From positions 1 through 12,809 of the forward strand of contig JBILFK010000033.1 of the NCBI GenBank assembly GCA_044351685.1: a stretch of DNA of 12,809 nucleotides. Reading direction: 5' to 3'. Source of the stretch: JALHRI01 sp044351685 (GTDB lineage Bacteria > Pseudomonadota > Alphaproteobacteria > Rickettsiales > UBA3002). Below are positions 1 to 7,995 of this stretch, one piece after another. A program made the position numbers and the translations under genes. The notes beneath the pieces were generated by a model. It was not told the origin of the DNA, ran no database searches, and saw nothing but the letters and a program-made list of their open reading frames with translations. Within the stretch, counting starts at the first letter, position 1, and the number at the start of each line of letters is the position of its first letter.

Positions 1-43
1 CAAACAGAATACGATAGACCGTTTCCCATTCACTTACAGTCGT

Positions 44-964
44 ATGAAAATGCAAAGCACCGTTCTTGTAAATCTGCCTAGTTTTGTCAAAGTCGTGGAG
101 TTTGAAAGCTTCTCGCAGGCCGCACGCAGCCTGAACATGACCAAGTCGGCGGTGAGCAAACAGGTGCAAATGCTGGAAGATACGCTGAAGGTCAAGCTGC
201 TGAACCGCACCACCCGCAGCGTGAAACTTACTGAGCAGGGCGAATTATTTTATCTGCAAGCGCGCCATATCATGGAAAGCCTAGATGAAGCCGAGCGCGG
301 CGTGCAAAGCCTGAATAGCCGCCCCAGCGGCACGCTTAAAATTACTGCGCCTGAATCGTTTGGCATGTTCCATTTAGCGCCCGCACTGGCGCAATTCGCG
401 CAGGAATACCCGGAAGTGCAGATGGAAATTGATTTCTCGAACCGCTTTAACAATATCATCGAAGAAGGCTTCGATGTGGCGATTCGCATTGCCTCGCTCA
501 CCGATTCCAGCCTGATTGCGCGCAAACTTGCACCGTGCCAAATGGTGGTTGCTGCCTCGCCCGAATATCTGGAGCGCTACGGCACCCCCACCCACCCGGA
601 TCAGTTCCTTAACCACCGCTTTATTGAATATAGCAACAGTGATCGCCCCAAAGAATTCCGCTATACCGACCCATCGGGGAAGCAGGGTGTGGCGCCTATC
701 GAAGTGGTGCTGCGCGCCAATAACAGCCAAATGATGCGCCAGGCGGCTTTAAGCCATATGGGCATTATTGCCTGCCCCAGTTTTATTATGGGTAACGATA
801 TTAAAAAGGGCAAACTCACGCGTATTCTCAGTGAATTTGCGATGTTCCCCGAGCGCAATATCTATGCAGTGTTCCCGCAGAACCGGTATATGTCGGCGAA
901 GGTGCGGCTGTTTATCGATTTTATCGCCGAGCGCTTTTCAGGCACGCCCTATTGGGAAGTGTAA
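44..964 (+). CDS. LysR-family transcriptional regulator
   Basis: This is a DNA-binding regulator of the LysR family, 306 aa, a normal length for the family. The N-terminal winged helix-turn-helix covers about residues 10-70; the helix-turn-helix core (SQAARSLNMTKSAVSKQVQ) lies at about 24-42, followed by the typical LNRTTRSVKLTEQG wing at 53-66. Residues from about 93 to 300 form the periplasmic-binding-like effector domain (GTLKITAPESFG at 96-107). The gene converges on the TauE/SafE permease gene with only a 3-bp gap. LysR regulators usually control a divergent neighbour, which here would lie left of the window, so the target is unknown. The start is uncertain: ATG at 44 and ATG at 50 are in frame, and neither has a clear Shine-Dalgarno sequence. 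The inducer cannot be inferred. Confidence 0.93.
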   Translation: MKMQSTVLVNLPSFVKVVEFESFSQAARSLNMTKSAVSKQVQMLEDTLKVKLLNRTTRSVKLTEQGELFYLQARHIMESLDEAERGVQSLNSRPSGTLKITAPESFGMFHLAPALAQFAQEYPEVQMEIDFSNRFNNIIEEGFDVAIRIASLTDSSLIARKLAPCQMVVAASPEYLERYGTPTHPDQFLNHRFIEYSNSDRPKEFRYTDPSGKQGVAPIEVVLRANNSQMMRQAALSHMGIIACPSFIMGNDIKKGKLTRILSEFAMFPERNIYAVFPQNRYMSAKVRLFIDFIAERFSGTPYWEV

Positions 965-967
965 TTT

Positions 968-1732
968 CTAATATTTGATAAAGAAATACAGCGTCATCAC
1001 CGCGCCATAGCCAATAATCACCCGCCGCAGCACTGCATCGGGCACGCGCTTGCTTAACATGGCACCGCCATAGCCGCCCACCAGCGCGCCGCACAGCAAA
1101 ATGCCCGCCACATGCCAATCAATACTGCCCACCAGCAAGAAGGTGAGGGCAGAAATGCCGTTAATGCCCAGCCCAACAAAGGTTTTCAGGCCGTTCATTT
1201 CATTGACCGAACGGATGCCCGAAAGCTCATAAAGTGCCATCATCAGCATGCCCATACCGGCGGCAAAAAACCCGCCGTAAAAGCCGATCAGCGTTTGCCC
1301 AATCGCCGAAGCGGCAAGCGGAATAGGCAATTCAGCATTGCGGGCAGGGCGCAGCGCCATGATAGCTTTTTTACCGCCAGCAAACAGCAAGGTGGCCATC
1401 AGCATCAGCCAGGGAAGTAGTGCCTCGAAGGTTTTGGCAGGGGTAACCAGAAGCAGAAATGAACCAGCTAAACTGCCGATAAAACCGGTTGCGAAATAAA
1501 ATGCCAGCCGATGTTTTTGCGCCCGTATCTCTGCCCAGAAACCCGTAACACCCGCCACCGAGGCAAACCACAGCGCGCATTTATTGGTGGTGTTGGCCAA
1601 AATCGGCGGCATGCCCAGCATCAGCAGCACCGGGAACGAAAAAAACGTGCCGCCACCCGCCACCGAATTCACCGCCCCCGCCCACAGGCCGGTGAGCAGT
1701 AAAATGGCGATCGTCACGAAATGCAGTTCCAC
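968..1732 (-). CDS. TauE/SafE (TSUP) family membrane permease
   Basis: This is a polytopic inner-membrane protein of the TauE/SafE (TSUP) family, 254 aa. The family is linked to export or uptake of sulfite, sulfonates and other small organic anions; the substrate here cannot be read from sequence. Hydrophobic segments fill most of the protein. The family signature is in the N-terminal half: a first helix leading into NSVAGGGTFFSFPVLL (about 22-37) and NTTNKCALW (47-55). The second half repeats the pattern with GFYGGFFAAGMGML (150-163) and NGLKTFVGLGINGISAL (180-196), as expected for the two-repeat fold. The start is GTG at 1732, supported by AAGGA six bases upstream on the minus strand. It faces the LysR gene tail-to-tail and is divergent from the hydrolase-like gene. 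A role with either neighbour is not shown. Confidence 0.9.
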   Translation of the reverse strand: MELHFVTIAILLLTGLWAGAVNSVAGGGTFFSFPVLLMLGMPPILANTTNKCALWFASVAGVTGFWAEIRAQKHRLAFYFATGFIGSLAGSFLLLVTPAKTFEALLPWLMLMATLLFAGGKKAIMALRPARNAELPIPLAASAIGQTLIGFYGGFFAAGMGMLMMALYELSGIRSVNEMNGLKTFVGLGINGISALTFLLVGSIDWHVAGILLCGALVGGYGGAMLSKRVPDAVLRRVIIGYGAVMTLYFFIKY

Positions 1733-1757
1733 GTCGGTTCCTTCATATGGGTGTCAC

Positions 1758-1774
1758 AAAGCTGTGCTAGCTTT
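1758..1774. promoter_or_regulatory. inverted repeat in the divergent TSUP/hydrolase-like gap
   Basis: AAAGCT, five bases, then AGCTTT form a perfect 6-bp inverted repeat in the 47-bp divergent region, ending five bases before the ATG at 1780. It could be an operator for a dimeric regulator or a small RNA hairpin covering the translation start. No convincing -35/-10 pair was seen in this gap. A repeat this short can arise by chance. Confidence 0.3.
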
Positions 1775-1779
1775 AGGGC

Positions 1780-2945
1780 ATGTTTTTTTACAATACCACG
1801 CAAAATGGCAAACCCGAGCTTCAGGCAACGGCGAGCCTCGCCTTTCACCCTGAAGCGCGCAAGGTGTTTTTAATGCCCGGTGCCGGCGTGTGGTTTAACC
1901 CTGAACACCAGCAGGGTTCACCGAAGAAAATGATCGAAGGCTCTCTGAAATATCTGGAACAGTTAGTAGCACCAGCCGCAAGCAGCTTGAGCACACCGCT
2001 GGAGCTTTATTGTTTTACCTACAAAGACGCCCGCGACCCACATGACGACGATGCAATTCGGGCAAATTTCAAAAACAATGTAACACCCCCCCACCCGAAT
2101 TTACCTTCCCCCCGCATGAGGGCTGGCGTGCGGGTAAAGCCATTTTGGCATCCATGGTGGAAGGCTTACCCACACAGCCCACAAGCAGCGACATTACCGA
2201 GGCGCTCGGCACGCTTGATTACGAAACGCTCGCCGCACGCCTCAGCAAAATTACGCTGGTGGGGCACAGTTTTGGTACCATACAGAATCAGGATATTGTG
2301 CATGTGATGGCAAAAATGTTGCGCGATACCGGCAAATTTTCGGATCAACAGGTTGAAGCGTTGATGCAGGAAATGGTGACGATTAATGTGGGGAATATCG
2401 GTGTTGTTGATGGTGCCGGAGTGCACGCGACCAGCTATTATTTCTGCGCCAATAACGACCGTACGGCGTGCAATATTTCAAATTCCTACGACCATGATGG
2501 CAGCAAGGGCATGCTTGCGCGCTGTGGCTATCATGCGTGCTATTCTGGCTTTCCCGATACGCTGGGTAAGGTTTCCCGACGCGACATGGGGCATAAAATT
2601 CTGGTCAATGGCGATATGCCGCGCGAAGTGCGCTGGAAGGAACGCGACGAAACCAAAAGCGATGGCAGCCTGATAGAGCGCCACCTCGATGAATCCGTGG
2701 TGAAAAAAACCCAAGTAAATATTTCGCACGATTTTCGCAATTACATGTATGGCGACTTGCGGCAGTTAAAGCCGGGAAGGCCATCAAGCGCACAAATTGG
2801 CATGAGCGATTATCTGTTCACCGTGACCAATAACGCAGTGATGCGCGAACCGGGGATTGGTCAGGCAACGCAGATGCTTATAAACGCGAACCGCGCGGTA
2901 AAAAACCATGTATCGGCGCAAGTATCGGGAATAGGAACGCCTTAG
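1780..2945 (+). pseudogene. Alpha/beta-hydrolase-like protein, frame broken by an apparent 1-bp deletion
   Basis: I do not recognise the family. Two overlapping reading frames make one gene. The first opens at ATG 1780 and gives a protein-like stretch (KVFLMPGAGVWFNPEHQQG, then LELYCFTYKDARDP). Past the run of seven C at 2086-2092 it turns into proline/arginine-rich nonsense. Coding quality resumes in another frame as PEFTFPPHEGW and runs to TAG at 2945. One extra C in the run would join them into about 388 aa. The joined protein has LVGHSFGT, a GxSxG nucleophile elbow with the candidate serine near residue 164 (codon 2268-2270), as in lipases and esterases. A possible catalytic histidine lies in NISHDFRNY; there are several cysteines (CANNDRTAC, CGYHACYSG). 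I see no signal peptide. There is no good Shine-Dalgarno sequence at 1780. The break may be a true mutation, slippage or a sequencing error. Confidence 0.65.
2086..2092 (+). repeat. C7 homopolymer at the frameshift site
   Basis: Seven consecutive C lie where the coding frame of the hydrolase-like gene switches. A second run of six C follows at 2108-2113. Adding one C to the first run joins the upstream (V-T-P-P) and downstream (P-P-E-F-T-F) reading frames without a stop. Such runs are prone to polymerase slippage and also to sequencing error. Confidence 0.7.
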
Positions 2946-3796
2946 CTAGCGCGTGCGGCGTTCAGCGTATTTTCAAGCAAACAGGCAATCGTCATCGGCC
3001 CAACACCACCCGGCACGGGCGTAATGGCCGAAGCAACCGCAGCGGCGCTTGCAAAATGCATATCGCCTACCAAACGATTATCGATGCGGTTAATGCCCAC
3101 ATCAATCACGGTGCAGCCCGGCTTCAGCCATGCGCCCTGCACAAATTCGGGCTTGCCAATGGCCGCAATCAGAATATCGGCGCGGCCAATTTCGCCCTGA
3201 ATATCGGCCGTTTTAGAATGGCAAATGGTAACCGTGCAGCTTTCGCGCAGCAGTAATTGCGCCATCGGCTTGCCGACAATATTGCTGCGGCCAAGCACCA
3301 CCGCATGTTTGCCCGAGAGGCTACCCACGGTATCTTTCAGCAGTTTTAGGCAGCCAAGCGGTGTGCAGGGCACAAAGCCATCTGCGGCGCCTACCATTAG
3401 CTTGCCAGCGTTAATCACGTGAAAGCCATCGACATCTTTGTGCGGGGCAATCGCGTTAATCACCGCCTCCGGGTTGATGTGGGCAGGCAGGGGTAATTGC
3501 ACCAAAATGCCGTGCACATCAGGGCGCAAATTAAGAATCGCGATCTCGTTCAGCAAGGCTTCCTGCGTGATGCTTGCGGGTTTCACGAACTCGAACGAGT
3601 GCATGCCAGCTTCGGTGCAGGCTTTGTGTTTGTTGCGAACATATACCTGGCTTGCCGGGTCTTCGCCCACCAGCACCACCGCGAGCCCCGGCGTGATACC
3701 GCGCGCTGCCTTTAATTCTGCCACCTGTTCGGCAATGGCAGTGCGTAGGCGCAATGCGGCGGCTTTGCCATCGATAATCTGTGCGCTAGGCGGCAT
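2942..3796 (-). CDS. folD: Bifunctional methylenetetrahydrofolate dehydrogenase / methenyltetrahydrofolate cyclohydrolase
   Basis: FolD oxidises 5,10-methylene-tetrahydrofolate with NADP+ and hydrolyses the product to 10-formyl-tetrahydrofolate, supplying one-carbon units for purines and initiator formyl-Met and generating NADPH in the cytosol. I take ATG at 3796, giving 284 aa, a normal FolD length. AAAGG lies eight bases upstream, and the homology begins with AQIIDGKAAA just after this start; the open frame reaches back to 3898 but only as a shadow of the upstream gene. Visible motifs are YVRNKHKA (52-59) with the catalytic lysine at 56, VQLPLP (99-104), the NADP-binding GRSNIVGKP (169-177), DVGIN (232-236) and TPVPGGVGPMT (259-269). 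The start overlaps the end of the ferredoxin-NADP reductase gene by 11 bp, implying an operon. Its TAA overlaps the stop of the convergent hydrolase-like gene. Confidence 0.96.
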   Translation of the reverse strand: MPPSAQIIDGKAAALRLRTAIAEQVAELKAARGITPGLAVVLVGEDPASQVYVRNKHKACTEAGMHSFEFVKPASITQEALLNEIAILNLRPDVHGILVQLPLPAHINPEAVINAIAPHKDVDGFHVINAGKLMVGAADGFVPCTPLGCLKLLKDTVGSLSGKHAVVLGRSNIVGKPMAQLLLRESCTVTICHSKTADIQGEIGRADILIAAIGKPEFVQGAWLKPGCTVIDVGINRIDNRLVGDMHFASAAAVASAITPVPGGVGPMTIACLLENTLNAARAS

Positions 3797-4811
3797 GCGG
3801 CACGCCTTTGCTGGTGGAATATTCGAAATGGTAGGCCACTTCTGGGTAAATGATGCTGCGAATGGCGTGCGCTGCCATGGCCGCTTCCGAAAAACCACAT
3901 AAAATCAGCTTCAGTTTGTTTTCGTAGGTGGCGATATCGCCAATCGCAAACATACCAGCAACGCTGGTGGCAGCCGTGGTGGGTGCCACCGCAATATGGT
4001 TATGCGAAAGCCCCAAGCCCCAGTTAGCAATGGGGCCTAAATCCATGCTCAGGCCAAAAAAGGCCAGCAAATGCTGCGCGGGCAGGCTGCGTTTTTGGCC
4101 ATCCAGCGTGCTGACCTGCACGGCGTGCAGGGTTGTGCCATCGCCTTCCAGCGCCTCGAGCTGATAGGGAATCACCATTTCTAGTTTCCCTTGCGAAACA
4201 AGCGCTTGCATGCGCGCTACCGATTCCGGCGCGGCGCGGAATTTATCCCTGCGGTGGACAAAATATATTTTTTCAGCGATATCGTGTAGCGAAATCGCCC
4301 AATCCGCGGCGGAATCGCCACCCCCTGCTATCACAATATGCTGGCCACGGAAATCTTCGCGGCGGCTGACCATGTAATGCACATGCTTGGCTTCATAGGT
4401 TTCAAGATTTTGCATGGGTGGACGGTTTGGCCCAAACGCGCCGCAGCCTGCGGCAATAATCACGGCTTTGCAGGTGAGGGTGGTGCCGGTGCTGGTTTCC
4501 AGTCGCCAGTTTCCGCTCTCGAGCTTTTCGCAGCTCACCACCTGCTGCCCCAGATGGTAGGTGGGGTGGAAGGGTTCGGCCTGTTGGTAGAGGTTGGTAA
4601 TTAAATCTTGTGCATCGATCGCCGGGAAGCCGGGAATATCATAGATGGGTTTTTCCGGGTAAAGCGCGGCACACTGCCCGCCCACCTGCGGCAGGCTATC
4701 GACCACATGCGCACGAATTTTCAGCATACCCAGTTCGAAAATGGCAAACAGCCCCACCGGGCCTGCGCCGATAATCACCACGTCGGTCTCGAAGCTGTTG
4801 CTTTGCGTCAT
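3786..4811 (-). CDS. Ferredoxin--NADP(+) reductase, thioredoxin-reductase-like (type 2)
   Basis: This is an FAD- and NAD(P)H-binding flavoprotein of the thioredoxin-reductase-like ferredoxin/flavodoxin-NADP reductase family (YumC-like), 341 aa, acting in the cytosol to move electrons between NADPH and ferredoxin. The FAD-binding GAGPVG is at 15-20 and GGQCAALYPEKPIYDIPGFP at 44-63, a strong family marker. The NADPH-binding AGGGDSAAD is at 162-170, the second FAD contact GMFAIGD at 286-292, and the C-terminal FEYSTSKGVP at 329-338. There is no CxxC redox pair between the nucleotide domains, which argues against thioredoxin reductase. ATG at 4811 has a GGAAAGG-type ribosome site about ten bases upstream. 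It is the first gene of a two-gene operon with folD, which also handles NADP(H). No ferredoxin gene is seen in the window. Confidence 0.93.
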   Translation of the reverse strand: MTQSNSFETDVVIIGAGPVGLFAIFELGMLKIRAHVVDSLPQVGGQCAALYPEKPIYDIPGFPAIDAQDLITNLYQQAEPFHPTYHLGQQVVSCEKLESGNWRLETSTGTTLTCKAVIIAAGCGAFGPNRPPMQNLETYEAKHVHYMVSRREDFRGQHIVIAGGGDSAADWAISLHDIAEKIYFVHRRDKFRAAPESVARMQALVSQGKLEMVIPYQLEALEGDGTTLHAVQVSTLDGQKRSLPAQHLLAFFGLSMDLGPIANWGLGLSHNHIAVAPTTAATSVAGMFAIGDIATYENKLKLILCGFSEAAMAAHAIRSIIYPEVAYHFEYSTSKGVPHAA

Positions 4812-4817
4812 GAGCGT

Positions 4818-4846
4818 TTGACCTTTCCTTAAAAATTACCGATAGT
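4818..4846 (+). promoter_or_regulatory. candidate sigma70-type promoter for fadD
   Basis: TTGACC at 4818-4823, a 17-bp spacer, then GATAGT at 4841-4846 lie in the 80-bp region between the divergent reductase gene and fadD. The -35 matches the E. coli consensus at five of six positions and the -10 at four of six. It would leave an untranslated leader of roughly 40 nt. fadD has no visible Shine-Dalgarno sequence. This is a pattern match only. Confidence 0.35.
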
Positions 4847-4891
4847 CACATAAGAGCCTACGCACCCACTCGCAACCAAAAACCTGCCCCT

Positions 4892-6586
4892 ATGCAACAA
4901 AATCACGCGTTTCCCTGGCTAAAGCATTACCCCGAAGGCATTGATTGGCACGAAGAATTTGTGGCCAAGCCGCTGTACTTTCTTCTCGAAGAGGCAGCCT
5001 CTCGCTGGCCGGAGAATATCGCACTCGATTTTTTTGGCAAAACCTACAGCTACGCTACCCTCAAGGAAATGACCGATCGTATTGGCCGTGGCTTACAAAG
5101 CCTGGGGGTCGATAAGGGCACGCGCGTAGGGTTATTCATGCCCAACTGCCCGCAATATGTGATGTGCTATTATGCCATTTTGAAAGTGGGCGGTGTGGTG
5201 GTGAATTTTAACCCGCTTTATTCGCATCACGAAATCGAGCACCAGATCCGCGATGCCGAAGTGGAAGTGATGGTGACAGTGAACTTAAAAGTCACTCACC
5301 CGAAATTACTACCCTTCATTGGCACCACCAGCTTGCGCAAAGTGGTGGTGTGCCAGTTCCAGAACGCCATGCCGATGGCCAAGCGTGCGTTATTCGTGGC
5401 GGCCAAAGGCAAAGATTTAGCGCCCATTCCGAAAGATGCCCACCATATCACGCTGGCCGAATTGCTGGAATATCCTGATTTGGTGATTTCGCCGCGTATC
5501 ACCCCGCACACTGATTGCGCGGTTCTGCAATATACTGGCGGCACCACCGGCGTGCCGAAAGGCGCGGTGCTGACGCATAGCAATCTCTATATCAACGCGC
5601 TGCAATGCAGCCGCTGGATGCAGAATCTGGAGCCAGGCAACGAAACCATGCTGGCGGTGATTCCGTTTTTTCATGTGTTCGCGATGACAGTGGCGATGAA
5701 TCTGGCGATTGCCAATGGCTTTACCATTATCATTCACCCGAAATTCGATTTGAAACGCGTGCTCGCCGATATTCAGGCGAAAAAGCCCACCGTGATGCCC
5801 GGCGTTTCCACGCTTTACGCCACCATCAACAACTATTCGCATATTGGTAATTACGATTTATCTTCCATCAAAATGTGTATCAGCGGCGGTGGGCCACTGC
5901 CGGTGGAGGTCAAAGAACGCTTCGAAAAACTTACTGGCTGTGCGCTGGTGGAAGGCTATGGGCTTACCGAATCGTCGCCGGTGACCTCGTGTAATCCGCT
6001 GCTTTCGGGGCAAAAAACCGGCTCGATCGGCTTCCCACTGCCCGGCACGATTATGGAAATTATTGATAAAGATGATAAAACCACACCGCTGAAACCCGGC
6101 GAAATTGGCGAAGTGTGCATTCGCGGCCCGCAGGTGATGCAGGGCTATTTGAACCGCCCCGATGAATCGGCAGGCGTTCTGATCAATGGCCGTCTGCACA
6201 CCGGCGATTTAGGCAAAATGGATGATGAGGGCTATTTTTACATCGTCGACCGTTTGAAAGAGATGATTATTGTGGGTGGCTATAATGTCTACCCGCGCAA
6301 TATCGAAGAGGTGCTATATACCCACCCCGCAGTCGCCGAAGCGGCGGTGGTTGGGCTTTCGCACAAAACCCGCGGACAGATGATCAAGGCTTATATTGTG
6401 CTGCGCGAAGGTGCGCGCGCCGATGAAGCCGAACTAAAAAACTACATGCGCGAACATATGAGCGCCTATAGCGTGCCGCATGCCGTGGTGTTCCGCGACG
6501 CCATGCCCAAAAGCATGATCGGTAAAATCCTGAAAAAGGAACTGCTGAAGGAAGAAATGGAACGTCAGGCAGCAGAAGCCTCATAA
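4892..6586 (+). CDS. fadD: Long-chain fatty acid--CoA ligase (AMP-forming acyl-CoA synthetase)
   Basis: This enzyme activates fatty acids with ATP and CoA through an acyl-adenylate, feeding beta-oxidation or lipid synthesis, usually at the inner face of the membrane. It is 564 aa, normal for FadD. The ATP-binding loop YTGGTTGVPKGAVLTH is at 214-229, GYGLTES at 355-361, HTGD with the ribose-binding aspartate at 436-439, the DRLKEMIIVGGYNVYPRNIEE hinge and fatty-acyl signature at about 452-472, and the C-terminal GKILKKEL carrying the catalytic lysine near 545. Every core motif of the ANL superfamily is present, so it should be active. Chain-length preference is inferred from overall similarity. 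It is divergent from the ferredoxin-NADP reductase gene and 82 bp upstream of ahcY. The start ATG has no Shine-Dalgarno sequence, but homology begins soon after it. Confidence 0.93.
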   Translation: MQQNHAFPWLKHYPEGIDWHEEFVAKPLYFLLEEAASRWPENIALDFFGKTYSYATLKEMTDRIGRGLQSLGVDKGTRVGLFMPNCPQYVMCYYAILKVGGVVVNFNPLYSHHEIEHQIRDAEVEVMVTVNLKVTHPKLLPFIGTTSLRKVVVCQFQNAMPMAKRALFVAAKGKDLAPIPKDAHHITLAELLEYPDLVISPRITPHTDCAVLQYTGGTTGVPKGAVLTHSNLYINALQCSRWMQNLEPGNETMLAVIPFFHVFAMTVAMNLAIANGFTIIIHPKFDLKRVLADIQAKKPTVMPGVSTLYATINNYSHIGNYDLSSIKMCISGGGPLPVEVKERFEKLTGCALVEGYGLTESSPVTSCNPLLSGQKTGSIGFPLPGTIMEIIDKDDKTTPLKPGEIGEVCIRGPQVMQGYLNRPDESAGVLINGRLHTGDLGKMDDEGYFYIVDRLKEMIIVGGYNVYPRNIEEVLYTHPAVAEAAVVGLSHKTRGQMIKAYIVLREGARADEAELKNYMREHMSAYSVPHAVVFRDAMPKSMIGKILKKELLKEEMERQAAEAS

Positions 6587-6600
6587 ATAAGGCGTAATGC

Positions 6601-6609
6601 TGCGATAAT
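6601..6609 (+). promoter_or_regulatory. candidate extended -10 promoter for ahcY
   Basis: TGC followed by GATAAT fits an extended -10 element (TGnTATAAT, five of six in the hexamer) 14 bp after the fadD stop. No good -35 is present at 16-18 bp. A start near 6616 would give a leader of about 53 nt. It suggests ahcY can be transcribed independently of fadD. Confidence 0.35.
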
Positions 6610-6622
6610 GGGTTTACATTGG

Positions 6623-6649
6623 CTGCCCTTCGGGTTAAGCACTCCGCAG
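6623..6649 (+). other. possible small stem-loop in the ahcY leader
   Basis: CTGC at 6623-6626 can pair with GCAG at 6646-6649. Inside, CC and GG flank a UUCG loop (6627-6634). It lies between the candidate ahcY promoter and the AGGAG ribosome site at 6658-6662. The pairing is short, and I could not match it to the S-adenosylhomocysteine riboswitch consensus as I remember it. It may be only a chance structure. Confidence 0.2.
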
Positions 6650-6668
6650 ATAATTTTAGGAGCATGCT

Positions 6669-7985
6669 ATGACCGCCACCGCAAAGAAAACTGCCGAATT
6701 CACAGATTACAAAGTTGCCGATATTACGCTTGCCCCATGGGGCCGCCGCGAGATCGAAATCGCGCAAACCGAAATGCCCGGCCTGATGGCGCTGCGCGAA
6801 GAGTTTGGCAAAAGCCAGCCACTGAAAAATGCGCGTATTGTGGGCTGTTTGCACATGACGATTCAAACCTCGGTGCTGATCGAAACACTGATTGCGCTGG
6901 GCGCCACCGTGCGCTGGTCGAGTTGCAATATTTTCTCGACGCAAGATCAGGCGGCTGCTGCCACTGCTGCGCTCGGCGTGCCAATTTTTGCTTGGAAAGG
7001 CGAAACCGAAGAAGAATACGAATGGTGCATCGAACAAACCATCAAAGGCCCCGATGGCTGGACACCTAACATGATCCTCGATGATGGCGGTGACCTTACC
7101 AAAATCATCCACCAGAAATACCCTGAACTGCTGAAAGATATTAAAGGCGTTTCCGAAGAAACCACCACTGGCGTGCAGCGCCTTTTGGAAATGGAGCGCG
7201 ATGGCAAGCTGGGCGTGCCTGCGATTAACGTCAATGATTCGGTGACCAAATCGAAATTCGATAATTTGTATGGCTGCCGCGAATCGCTGGTGGATGGCAT
7301 TAAGCAAGCCACCAACGTGATGATCGCTGGTAAAATCGCGGTCGTATGCGGTTACGGCGATGTGGGCAAAGGCTGCGCTGCAGCCCTGCGCGGCCAGGGT
7401 GCACGCGTGGTTGTTACGGAAATTGACCCTATTTGCGCGCTGCAAGCCGCCATGGAAGGCTATGAAGTGAACACCATTGAATCGGTGGTGGCATCGGCCG
7501 ATATTTTTGTTACCGCAACCGGTAACCACGGCATTATCACGCTTGAGCATATGCGCGCCATGAAAGACCGCGCGATCGTTTGCAATATCGGGCATTTTGA
7601 TAACGAAATCGAAGTGGCTTCGTTGCAGAATTATGCATGGCACGAAGTGAAACCACAGGTGGATGAAGTGGAATTCCCCGATGGTAAGCGCGTGATTCTG
7701 CTGGCCAAAGGCCGCTTGGTAAACCTTGGCTGCGCCAATGGTCACCCAAGCCTTATCATGTCGTTCTCGTTCACCAATCAGGTGTTAGCGCAGATCGAAC
7801 TGTGGCAGAATCACAAAAACTACGACAAAAAAGTTTATGTGCTGCCCAAGCATCTTGATGAGAAAGTGGCCTCGCTGCATCTGGCACGCATTGGCGCCAA
7901 ACTCACGGTGTTAAGCAAGGAACAGGCCGCGTATCTGGGTGTGCCACAGCAAGGCCCCTTCAAAAAAGAGTGGTATCGCTACTAG
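6669..7985 (+). CDS. ahcY: Adenosylhomocysteinase (S-adenosylhomocysteine hydrolase)
   Basis: AhcY hydrolyses S-adenosylhomocysteine, the inhibitory by-product of all SAM-dependent methylations, to adenosine and homocysteine, using tightly bound NAD+ in the cytosol. At 438 aa it carries the substrate residues in order: H62, D139, E164, and K194 and D198 in NDSVTKSKFDN. The Rossmann motif GYGDVGKG is at 228-235, GHFDNE at 308-313, and the C-terminal FKKEWYRY supplies the lysine and tyrosine that reach the partner subunit's NAD. Between DDGGDLTKIIH and SEETTTGV the chain is as short as in the mammalian enzyme; the roughly 40-residue insertion I recall in many proteobacterial and plant forms is absent. 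AGGAG six bases upstream supports the ATG. divL follows 104 bp downstream on the same strand. Confidence 0.97.
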   Translation: MTATAKKTAEFTDYKVADITLAPWGRREIEIAQTEMPGLMALREEFGKSQPLKNARIVGCLHMTIQTSVLIETLIALGATVRWSSCNIFSTQDQAAAATAALGVPIFAWKGETEEEYEWCIEQTIKGPDGWTPNMILDDGGDLTKIIHQKYPELLKDIKGVSEETTTGVQRLLEMERDGKLGVPAINVNDSVTKSKFDNLYGCRESLVDGIKQATNVMIAGKIAVVCGYGDVGKGCAAALRGQGARVVVTEIDPICALQAAMEGYEVNTIESVVASADIFVTATGNHGIITLEHMRAMKDRAIVCNIGHFDNEIEVASLQNYAWHEVKPQVDEVEFPDGKRVILLAKGRLVNLGCANGHPSLIMSFSFTNQVLAQIELWQNHKNYDKKVYVLPKHLDEKVASLHLARIGAKLTVLSKEQAAYLGVPQQGPFKKEWYRY

Positions 7986-7995
7986 GCTTCAGAAA

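Noticed and set aside
2108..2113. The C6 run as the frameshift site
   Set aside because: It could also restore the frame, but the sequence between the two runs reads more like protein in the downstream frame (PEFTFP), so the C7 run is the better site.
3797..3898. An N-terminal extension of FolD by 34 residues
   Set aside because: The extension is wholly inside the reductase gene, is unlike FolD N-termini, and the ATG at 3796 has its own ribosome site.
4812..4891. A promoter for the reductase-folD operon on the minus strand
   Set aside because: Only a weak TTGCGA with a poor TATGTG-like -10 could be found, not better than chance.
6587..6668. An S-adenosylhomocysteine riboswitch before ahcY
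   Set aside because: The gap has only short pairings, and I could not find the conserved GAGGAGCGCUGC-like core I associate with that class. A covariance-model search (Infernal/Rfam) would decide.
6384..7745. A 453-codon open frame on the minus strand across the fadD-ahcY junction
   Set aside because: It is antisense to two strongly conserved genes, its product is rich in His, Phe and Asn without any recognisable motif, and it would need to cross the fadD end, the intergenic region and most of ahcY. It is a codon-bias shadow.
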